Shown here: positions 48,468 to 57,800 of the stretch, piece by piece | Layout: each line of letters begins with the position of its first letter | Numbering within the stretch: the first letter of the stretch is position 1 | Source: Kitagawia praeruptora | Taxonomy: Eukaryota > Streptophyta > Magnoliopsida > Apiales > Apiaceae | Length of the DNA stretch: 64,000 nt | NCBI GenBank assembly: GCA_037693485.1 | Contig: CM075346.1 | Coordinates: 11,933,501-11,997,500 of the forward strand | Reading direction: 5' to 3' | Notes under the pieces: generated by a model | What the model saw: the letters and a program-made list of their open reading frames with translations, nothing else | What the model was told of the DNA's origin: nothing | Database searches by the model: none | Program-made: the position numbers and the translations under genes

Positions 48468-50637
48468 AATTAAATTACCATGCTAGTATTTTGCTAATGG
48501 ATGCAATCTTCATAAAAATAAAAAAATTCTATTCAACTCAGCTGCCATCCATTAACCATCTCCTTGTAAAAGTTGTAGAGTTAAAAAACCAACTAAAGTC
48601 CCCAATGAACTCACCACACTTGACTATTGCTGTTATAGTAGCAATAATCCTGAAATTCATGAAGTTTTTAACAAGCAAATCCTACTAAAATCAACACAAA
48701 TGAAGTGCCAAGTACAAAAATTTTAAAAATTTACGAAATAATAAATATTTAAAATCTAAGAAATAATAAATATTTTCTGAACTTTTTTAAATTCAAATTG
48801 CATCCGACAAAATCAAAATATTCATTTTGGGTGAATGTGGAATTTTTTTACATTATTCAATTTTGTATTTTACATATAGTATTCAGATTTTTTTTAAATG
48901 TTCTTTTACAAAGGTTTTTTCTAAATTTATTTTTACATTTATGAGATTCTTTAAAGTGTTCTAATGGCAAAATGTATAAATCACCAAAATATGTAGAAAA
49001 GAGAATACATTTTTAGAAGGAATATCTCTAAAAAACAAGCTTCAAGGAAACAAAGGGGAGTAGACAACTACACTACAGAACCTCTCCAAAGCCCCTACAC
49101 ACCTGCAGCTCCAACCCATACCCTTCACACCACCTCAAGGCAAATAAAATATCTGTTATAGCAGCAATAGTCCTGTAATTAACTTGTGAAATATACATAA
49201 AATCCTAAAATTAAGAAGAATGCAAACAAAACACCAAATGAATCACTAGTTGTTGTGCACGTCCAAATGAAGGAGACCTGGATTCATTAAAATCCTCAAT
49301 TGATACTTTGTATCTCAAACAAGCAGCACAATCTAAGTACGAGATAGTTGCATTAGGGAAAAGACAAAAGCAGGGTTATGCACCCACAAGATTGCACACC
49401 AAGAGAGCTTTATAAACTCAAACTCCCTTCACAAGCAAAACCCTCTAATATACATACCACAAAGTTTTTAATGTGCTTTGTTTAATTATGTAAAACTTGT
49501 AAATGGAGTAAAAGCTCCTTGCCGCTCTATATAGTCATGCTCTTGATCATCACTACCGATAATCCAATAACCAACCGCACTAGATGTGTTATAAGGGATG
49601 TGCTCCAAACCTTTAAACAAAAAAAGCACAAAGCTCCATTAGGTAGTAAAATCTTCGATCATTTTATACCACCCAATCCCATTTTATGGAAAAAACAGAG
49701 ACGAGGATTAGCAAGCCAAAACAAATATAACACCCACATAAACATAGTTGCAAGAAAACCTCCAAGAATACGACATTAATAAATATTGGTTATCACCAGT
49801 CCAGGTCCGTGTAGACAACTCATAACAAAATTAACGGAGCATGAAACATTTTCAGAAAATGTTCCATGATCTATACAAAAGATACACCCTATTGATCGCA
49901 GGGAATAAGGTTAAGAACGATCTCATAAACATCTCATAAAAAAAGCTAGCTTAAGAAAATATCCACCTAATTCATTGCAAAGATATTTACAGAACACCTT
50001 AGAGAATTGTAGAAGATTGTAAACACATGGATAAATACAGAAATCTTACAGAATCGTTAATGTAAAATTCTCAGTCTACAGAATAGAACATCATCATCAG
50101 TTTACAGAATTATTTATAAAAACATAAAAACATAGAACACTTAAAAGAATCCTTTGTTATTAGGGGTAAATTATGAATTTGTTAGAAAACATATAAGAAT
50201 TTGTTTTAGAACTCAATGAATTATACATCTGAACCACTATAAGAAATTACAGCTTCTTACTCATTCATGATTGCAGTGTTATTCTCCATTTTTCCTTTCT
50301 GATGTTTCTTCAAGCTGTTAGAATATACAGGTTTATAACGTGTAAAATATATTAAAATTGGGTTTCCATGATGAATGCTGATTTGAAGAATCATTTCCTT
50401 ATGGGAACATATCAAAAATTGTGTCAATCAGAAATAGATGAATACGTTTCCATGATTACAAGATTCTGTAAATTATTTTGTCTAATTAAAGCAGATGACT
50501 TGTCCTCAAATTTCATTACAATCACAAAATTGCCATTGGAATTTCTGATTTATAATTATTAATATTTGATAATAATCTATGGTGTTAGATTGGGTCTCCT
50601 GGTTCTCTAGATAGTGAGGTTCTCCCTTGAACCCTAC
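48468..50637. other. Right part of the 6.1-kb element, no gene recognised
   Basis: Short frames at 48491-48688 and 49519-49779 (+) have no recognisable domain. The sequence from 49030 to 49900 is less AT-rich than its surroundings and might be captured or older coding DNA. AACACTTAAAAGAATC-type words reappear at 49980-50170 near the right end. Confidence 0.4.
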
Positions 50638-50657
50638 TATATATATATATATATATA

Positions 50658-51057
50658 GGTGGCTGCTCAAATGAGACATCTCTTATAATGAGACCCTCTC
50701 TTATAATGAGTCCCCCTCATATTTCTTGTATTCTAGAGGGCCCCGCCAGGGGCACCCAATACGAAAAATTCTTATAATTCTATCATCTATCCATTTATGA
50801 AAAGAAAAAAAATAAAAAATAATAATTTTTTTTGGAAAAAAATGATGACGTGGCAACAATTTTTTTTAAAAAAAAATTTTCTAATTTTTTTTTTAAAAAA
50901 ATTTCTAATTTTTTTTTATGAGTGAATAGAGGGTATAATTATAAGACTTTTTCTTATTAGGTGCCCCTGGCGGGGCCCTTTAGAATAGATAAAATATGAG
51001 AGGGACTCATTATAAGAGAGGGTCTCATTATAAGAGGGGTCTCATTTGAGCAACTCC
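50658..51057. mobile_element. TA-microsatellite hairpin element, TAATGAGAC subtype
   Basis: Ends GGTGGCTGCTCAAATGAGAC / GTCTCATTTGAGCAACTCC between TA tracts. Arms carry CTCTTATAATGAG repeats, then GGGCCCCGCCAGGGGCACC and CAATACGAAAAATTC. The apex is reduced to GATGACGTGGCAAC between A-rich and T-rich arms. Confidence 0.85.
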
Positions 51058-51074
51058 ATATATATATATATATA

Positions 51075-51431
51075 GGCTAGTGGTCAAATAGAAACCAATC
51101 TTAGAATAGAAACTAGAAACCAACACTAAATAAATTATATTTCATTTATTCTAATGGCCCCGCCAGGGGCACCTTCACAAAAAGTGTTTAAAATTATTGG
51201 CTCCATCCAGCAAAAAAAAAAAAAAAAAAAAAAATACTGTTCACGCTGACGTCACTGCCACGTCAGCAGTGAACAGTATTTTTTTTTTTTTTTTTTTTGC
51301 TGGATGGAGCCAAGAATATTATGAACTTTTTGTATTGGGGTACCCCTAATTTGGTCATTAGATTAGCTTGAAATATTTAATTTATGTTTAGTTTCTAGTT
51401 TCTATTCTAATTTAGTTTCTATTAGAACAAG

Positions 51432-51435
<4 letters not shown>
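51075..51435. mobile_element. TA-microsatellite hairpin element, inverted GAAACTAG subtype
   Basis: Nearly the reverse complement of the copy at 24357. Apex CGCTGACGTCACTGCCACGTCAGC between 20-base poly-A and poly-T. Flanked by TA tracts on both sides. Confidence 0.9.
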
Positions 51436-51465
<30 letters not shown>

Positions 51466-51469
<4 letters not shown>

Positions 51470-51698
51470 TGGTGCAGTGGGTTGAACCCTTGTCTCCTTT
51501 GTAGGAGGTCAAGGGTTCAACCCCTGGGTGTGTGTGAGTTTAGATTGTATTAGTTTCCTTTCTTTGTATTTGTATTTGTATTTGGCCGGGGGTCCTTCGG
51601 AAACAGCCTCCCTATTGTATAGGGGCATGGTCTGCGTACATTTACCCTCCTCAGACACCACTTTGAGTGGTATTATAACTGAGTAAGCTAAGTTTTTA
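51466..51698 (+). mobile_element. SINE, copy 2
   Basis: Same family as 44176-44440: A-box-like GGTTGGTGCAGTGGG, B-box-like AAGGGTTCAACCCC, then GGTCCTTCGGAAACAGCC and GCATGGTCTGCGTACATTTA. The TTG tail is lost. (TA)n lies upstream; a short TATATAG links it to the next hairpin element. Confidence 0.85.
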
Positions 51699-51702
51699 TA
51701 TA

Positions 51703-52086
51703 GGGTTGGACTCCATGAAGAACACTTTAAATAAAGAACAACAAAGAACACCTCATATCTAATAGATCCATTGCCCCTGGCGGGGCCACCCAATACAAAA
51801 AGTTCTTATTTTTTTAGGCTCTATCCATCCAGCAAAAAAAAAAAAAAAAAAAAAATTTGAAAATTTTACTGTTCATCGATGACGTCATCAGTGACGTCAT
51901 CATGAACAGTAAAATTTTCTAAATTTTTTTTTTTTTTTTTTTTTTTTGCTGGATGGATAGAGCCTAAAAAAATAAGAACTTTTTGTATTGGGTGCCCCTG
52001 GCGGGGCCAATGGATCTATTGGAATAAATGATTTTATAGTGTTCTTTATTGTTCTTTATATAAGGGTGTTCTTTATGGAGCAAAGG

Positions 52087-52088
<2 letters not shown>
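51703..52088. mobile_element. TA-microsatellite hairpin element, GTTCTTTAT subtype
   Basis: Ends GGGTTGGACTCCAT / ATGGAGCAAAGGCC. Contains GCCCCTGGCGGGGCC on both arms, TAGGCTCTATCCATCCAGC-polyA, and the apex GTTCATCGATGACGTCATCA followed by GTGACGTCATCATGAAC. Complete and well paired. Confidence 0.9.

Positions 52089-52118
<30 letters not shown>
52089..52118. repeat. (TA)n tract between two oppositely oriented hairpin elements
   Basis: Thirty bases of TA. Because the elements on its two sides have matching ends (GGAGCAAAGGCC and GGCCTTTGCTCC), about 100 bases on each side form a further large palindrome centred here. Confidence 0.9.
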
Positions 52119-52120
<2 letters not shown>

Positions 52121-52492
52121 CCTTTGCTCCATAAAGAACACTCTTATATAAAGAACAATAAAGAACACTATAAAATCATTTATTCCAATAGATCCATAGG
52201 CCCCGCCAGGGGCACCCAATACAAAAAGTTCTTATTTTTTTAGGCTCTATCCATCCAGCAAAAAAAAAATAATAATAATAATTTTGAAAATTTTACTGTT
52301 CATGATGACGTCACTGATGACGTCATCGATGAATAGTAAAATTTTCATTTTTTTTTTTTTTGCTGGATGGATAGAGCCTAAAAAAATAAGAACTTTTTGT
52401 ATTGGGTGGCCCCGCCAGGGGCAATGGATCTATTAGATATGAGGTGTTCTTTGTTGTTCTTTATTTAAAGTGTTCTTTATGGAGTCCAACCC
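52119..52492. mobile_element. TA-microsatellite hairpin element, inverted GTTCTTTAT subtype
   Basis: The reverse orientation of the copy at 51703, with the same ends and GC block. Apex GATGACGTCACTGATGACGTCATC. Confidence 0.9.
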
Positions 52493-52504
52493 TATATATA
52501 TATA

Positions 52505-53070
52505 GGCAAGTGCTCAAATACAAACCAATCTTAAAATACAAACCTACAAACCAACACTAAATTAATTATATTTCATGTATTCTAAGGTTTCCGCCAAGGG
52601 TACCTTCACAAAAAATGTTTAAAATAATTGGCTCTATCCAACAAAAAAAAATAAAAAATTCCAAAAAAAAAAAAATCTTGCCGTGGAAATGCGAAGCATT
52701 TAAGACAGTAAACGGATGAGTTAGGTAGTCATGAGGGCCGAAGGCTCTCGACACACCCGTCAATCGTCTATTGCCTTTACCATTGATTGCCATTCCTTAC
52801 AACTTTAGAATGATAAAGGCGCGAAGCGCCGTACAAGAAGGTGCGAAGCACCGTTAACCAGTGAAATCCACTGCCACGTCATCACGTGAACAGTGATTTT
52901 TTTTTTTTTTTTTTTATTTTTTTATTTTTTTTTGTTGGATAGAGCCAATTATTTTAAGCATTTTTTGTATTGGGGTACCCCTAATTTGGTCATTAGATTA
53001 GCTTGAAATATTTAATTTAGGTTTAGTTTCTAATTTCTATTCTAAGTTAGTTTATATTAGAACAAGTCCA
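52505..53070. mobile_element. TA-microsatellite hairpin element carrying a 180-bp insert
   Basis: Ends GGCAAGTGCTCAAATACAAACC / TTAGAACAAGTCCA between TA tracts. The left arm resembles the ACAAACC subtype and the right arm the GAAACTAG subtype, so it may be recombinant. The apex (CACTGCCACGTCATCACGTG) is preceded by an unrelated insert at 52676-52858. Confidence 0.85.
52676..52858. mobile_element. Insert with three GCGAAGC mini-hairpins
   Basis: Found in the poly-A arm of a hairpin element. It carries ATGCGAAGCAT (52689), GGCGCGAAGCGCC (52818) and GGTGCGAAGCACC (52840), all inverted repeats with the same GCGAAGC centre, in a locally less AT-rich stretch. A short hairpin close to the right end recalls Helitron 3' ends, but I see no CTRR end and no insertion between A and T. 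Unclassified. Confidence 0.5.
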
Positions 53071-53086
53071 TATATATATATATATA

Positions 53087-53451
53087 GGGGGCTACTCCAA
53101 TACAAACCTCCTTAAAATACAAACCTACAAACCAAGCATAATCTAATATTTCAAGCTAATCTAATGACCAAATTAGGGGTACCCCAATACAAAAAACGTT
53201 TAAAATTATTGGTTCTATTCAACAAAAAATTAAAAAAATTAAAAAAAGTAACTGTTCACGTGATGACGTGGCACGTGAACAGTAACTTTTTTTTTTATTT
53301 TTTTTTTTATATTTTTGTTGAATAGAGCCAAGAATTTTATAAGTTTTTTGTGAAGGTGTCCCTAACGGGGCCATTAAAATAAATGAAATATAATTTATTT
53401 AGTGTAGGTTTCTAGTTTATATCCTAAGATTGGTTTCTATTTGAACGCTAG

Positions 53452-53453
<2 letters not shown>
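53087..53453. mobile_element. TA-microsatellite hairpin element, mixed-arm subtype
   Basis: Left arm CTACTCCAATACAAACCTCC like the deleted copy at 25461; right arm CTAGTTTATATCCTAAG. Apex GTTCACGTGATGACGTGGCACGTGAAC, identical to the copy at 43733. Flanked by TA tracts. Confidence 0.9.
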
Positions 53454-53486
<33 letters not shown>

Positions 53487-53663
53487 CTGTATTAAATATT
53501 GCGGTGCGGTTTGAATCGCGTTTCAGAAATTTTAAACTGCAACCTGCACCGTACTGTGCGGTTTATGAAAATTTGAAACCGCAACCGCACCACATAAGAT
53601 AAAAAATCGCGCGGTGTGGTGCGGGCGGTTGTGGTGTGGTTTATGATCACCCCTACCTGATAC

Positions 53664-54803
53664 TCCACTAAGTAAGGAGTATATATCTGACATGTGTAAG
53701 TATTTTGGAAAATTATTTCTGAAAATAGGTATTTTGGGCAAATACATACCCCAAAATGAGTATTTTGGACATTTTTTAAAAGTAAACCGAATTTTACACG
53801 AGTTATAAGTTAGTTATGGATAAAAAAGAAGAACATGTTCAATATTGTACATCAATATAGAAGAAAATGAATCAAAGAATTCCCACCATGCACCGGTTGC
53901 TGCACTCAAAACTATACATCAAATCTCTAAACAAAAAAAGAAATGAACAACAGAGACACTAGCACTCATATTCGTATCTAACATTTATCTTCAGTCTTCA
54001 CACATTGGTTAGGAGATGAAAAACTTGTAAATGAAGGAGAACTTTCGCCACCCTGTGGGATGTCAGAGAAAATAAACCAAAGCTTGAACAATCAGAAACA
54101 TAGCCACCTTTATGATGAATGTATCTGTGTCTTCTAAGTTCTAACATTACAATTGCCATTAATCTCTAACAGGTTCAGCTCCAAAGTTTACTGTTACTTT
54201 CAAGATTTCTTGATACGAAGACTGAGAATTGTAGTTGTAACTTATGTGTATGATAATCCTGTGAAGAATAGTGGACGAGGTTTAAATTTATAAACAGAAA
54301 ATGGTAAATTCTAAAGAAGTTGGCTCTGACTTGTTTGGGGAGGAAGGGCAGATGAAGTTGATATTGTTTGACCTCAAACGTTAAAATAGTGGCTTCATCT
54401 TATCCCACTTCATATCGTCATGGCTCATGAGTCATTACTTTCTCCATATAATACAGTAAACTGAAAAAACTTCGAGGGTGGCGGCTTTTATAATTGATTA
54501 GCTTTCTAGAAGAGAAACTGCTTTACTTGGTTCCAACAAGAATCAACAGCATGGCCCCTGCTAACTTTCAAACACCTTATTAGCCTTGTTTTTTCACTTG
54601 GTTTCATTTTTTAACAGGGGCTTTCAAAGAAATTTTTCTTCAGTGTAGTGCTAATAATCATTATTTGCAGAATTGATCGTGCTTTTTGACAAAAAAAAAA
54701 CTTTCAAATGAATTTGTGCATATCCCGATAAACAAATTTACCAAGAGAGTTCTGACAAAAAAAAAAAAAAAAATTACCATGAGAGTTTCTATATCACATA
54801 CTT
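53664..54803. other. Region between nest 2 and the lipase gene
   Basis: The first 120 bases (to about 53780) have CCAAAATGAGTATTTTGG-type words and, inverted, resemble 28905-28999. The rest has no frame of interest. Bases 53870-54300 are less AT-rich and could be old exon or 3' flank DNA. The lipase 3' UTR should occupy the last part, on the minus strand. Confidence 0.45.
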
Positions 54804-57800
54804 TCAAATTGTACAAATACCGTCTTCATCATTTTCCAATTCTCTGATTAACAATTCTATCATCTTCTTATACATTGGCATGTAGTGATCGTTAATCATT
54901 GTTCTTGACAATCGCAGCTTACTATACAATTCCCTATTTGTCTCGTAGATGCCAACATGTTCATGCTCCTCAGTGGAGTGATCTTGACCTGAATCACTTG
55001 CATCAGATGTAACAGAAATGATATGCATTATTCTTCCGGGGGGGTAAAATTGAAGGTTCTCTGCAATCTCAGAAGTAGATGGGGGTGGTTCAGTATCAGC
55101 TGCAACAGCTAGCTCCACTTCCTCTTCAGTAATTTCTCTTGCAGCAGCAGCTTCTTCTTCCTCCAGAGCTTTCTTGTTAGCTCCATTCTCTCCTCTCTGA
55201 AGTTCCATCTCCAGTTCGTACAACAATTCACCTTCTGTTATCTCCTCCATGTTGGAAGCACTGTTATTAACTCTGTTGTTTGAAAGGAGCTCTTCCTCTT
55301 CATCAGTCTCATCATTGCCTGATATGCCCCTGGAAGCATTTAATTTGACATTGTTTGCGTCAGAAACTCTACTCCCAATCTCACTCTTAGGAGATTGTGG
55401 TGATCGTGATCGTGATCTCTCACTAATAAGTGGAGTTTCAGACATTTCCTCTTCTATAGTGTTTGGCAACGAGACAACATTACGTCGACGAGCGCCCATA
55501 CATGACCACGATGACAGCGTAGAACGGGATTGAACGACCGCCTGAGCAACATTTTGGGCACGCTTCATCACACCCTGTGATTCATTATGTAGAGCTCACC
55601 ATTAACATAACATAAATAGATAGGTAATTAGTATTAAAATGTAAAAAACATGATTATTGGTTTAAAAAAGGAAGAAACTTCATTCAGACTTGTGATCCAA
55701 GTCACCAACCTCTTACAGTTTTTCATAATTAAATTAATAAACACAGTACAGAACTTGTGTTCAGATTATAAAGTATGACTGTGCCTTTTCAAATTGACCA
55801 ATAAGTATAGAAAAAGGGAGTACAAATAATTTTGAAACTTCGCAAGGCTTTCAAACACAGAAGCTGAACTACATAACTTGCCTGAGTGCTGCTAGAAACG
55901 GGACGAAGAAGCGCACTTGCACCAGCAACCCTCTCTCTTGCACTAGCTATTGATGGGAGACGAGATCCCAAGGCCGTTGCAGACCGATAAACAACATTTA
56001 AAACTCTTGTATGCTCAACTTGATCCCGCAGATCATTATACCAAGATGATGCAGTGACCTGATAATATGCTTTTGATTAGATACTCTCCTTTGAACAGAG
56101 AAAGTTCTACACTCAATTTACATCAACATATTCCAGAATTATAATATTTACTTCCTTACTCCCTGTGGAATAGTAGTGGACTGTTGGTAAATAGTTTTAG
56201 GAAAGGTGTTATTTGTGCTATAACTAATAACATATCTTAGTATCTTACCACATTTTATCGTACTTTAGATAAGAGATAAACTTTTATTACAGAAGTTGCT
56301 AGGCATTTCGAGTTCTAGACAATAATATAAACTGGAAAGGAGGAAGTAGTAAATACACAATCCAAAGGGAGATGAGTTACCACACCTCTGAGCGAAGATC
56401 GTCTATTGAAGCAGTTGAGAATGTCGGCACTAGATCAGAACCGTTAATGATAGTCGTGATAAAATGCTTCCCTGATTCTGCTAATTCCCATGTCATACAA
56501 GCAGCTGCCAGGTAGTAAGTTGACCAAAAAAATTAGTTAAAACTAAAACTGATTATTCTAACTTCAAGAGGACGAATCCTTCCCTCGCCATAATTTCAGC
56601 ATGTTACTTTTCTAAAAATTCTCTTGTAAGAACTTTTAGCACCCCAGAAAATAATACTCCCTCCATCCCACTCATTTTATCCATCTATCAGAAACCTTGT
56701 TTTTACCAATTTACTATAAATAAATTTTATTTTCTATATCTACACCCAAAAAAATAACATTTCTCCAAAATTTTAACATATTTAAAGTTTAATTTACCTT
56801 AGTTGTTGAACGTGGACAAACTTTTTGGGAAAACTCAAATAGGAAATTTGGTCAAAATGAATGGGACAGAGGAAATAATAATTAACATTCCGTATATGAA
56901 TGGAGAAATCATCCACCTATGCTGTATTCCTATCTACAAAAGTATCATGCTGTAATATTAGACCCTTACAATTTATAGACACTAAGGAATCTGCTTATTC
57001 AAACAAGCTGAGACTGAAGATGGATGTCATTATTAAATTTCTGGCTCACATTCCAGTACGTAGATGTTAATGATCTATGAGCTTAGAGAAAAGAGCAAAG
57101 GATAGAAAATGAGTATATTTTCTTGCAGACCAAGATGCAGAATCTCAGCATTGGACGCAATACACATACCTGGTGCAAATGTGATGCAAGTTGTTGACGA
57201 AAACTCTTTCTGTTCCCGGAAAATATAGGTCAACAGTGCAGCAGTACCACCACCAAGTGAATGGCCAACTATCTACAAGTAAAAGGGATGTATTTTCATT
57301 ACGAGAAGTCATTCAGCATCATTAACATTAGGGAGATATGAAATAAGCTTTTGAATATGTGGTCAATGTTACACAGTAAAAATTCTGTTCCTGCTATATT
57401 AATAAATATATAGAAACAGTACACATAACAACATATATCGAATTCTTATGCAGTTATAAACTGGAATGATTAGCCTCAGGCATCTTGAATCAAAGGTTCA
57501 TATGATAAGTACATTCAAAAACTTTAAAGGACAACAATACATTTTAAAGAGCAGTTGACGGTTGAGCTTGAAGATTTATTTAATAAAGTCCTGAAACGAA
57601 CAGAATTGGCTATTTGTGTAGAAAGGGAGAGAAATTTTCAAATCATCAGTTTTTTCTAGGAGATAGGAGGAAATAAAGGAATAGAAATTCTTATATATAT
57701 TTCCTTTCAAAAATTTCTTCCCACTTTTCGGGTAATACTGAGTGAGAAAAGTTCATTAGCTTCCTTTTTTTTTTGCAGCTCTGTTCTGTTACTTATTAGC

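Larger units (their letters stand above)
44512..50637. mobile_element. Unclassified 6.1-kb element between TA tracts
   Basis: The left end GCCTATGCTCAAGGGAGAACC and the right end GGTTCTCCCTTGAACCCTA are inverted repeats. A second pair of words (GAGAACCTGAAGACC left, GGTCTCCTGGTTCT right) supports this. (TA)n lies on both sides. The inside is AT-rich with no recognisable protein: the largest frames are 97, 86 and 65 codons. It is filled with repeats of an AAGATTCTCTTAGGTGTTTT-type word and its inverse. I do not recognise the family. It could be a large relative of the neighbouring hairpin elements or an independent TIR element. Confidence 0.6.
43177..53655. mobile_element. hAT-type element, shell of nest 2
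   Basis: The left end TAGTGGTGATCGCGGTGTGG and the reverse complement of the right end, TAGGGGTGATCATAAACCAC, are imperfect inverted repeats. GC-rich subterminal GGTGCGGTTT-type words follow on both sides (43195-43330 and 53500-53650). The 8-bp duplication CCTGATAC flanks it (43169-43176, 53656-53663). The left inner part (43350-43640) could hold a transposase-derived fragment on the minus strand but nothing I can name. All the rest is insertions. Confidence 0.85.

Noticed and set aside
49519..49779. 86-codon frame in the 6.1-kb element as its transposase
   Set aside because: No catalytic or DNA-binding motif visible and no extension in any frame.
52818..52855. GCGAAGC hairpin as a confirmed Helitron 3' end
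   Set aside because: No CTRR terminus follows and no TC start is evident; kept only as a hypothesis.
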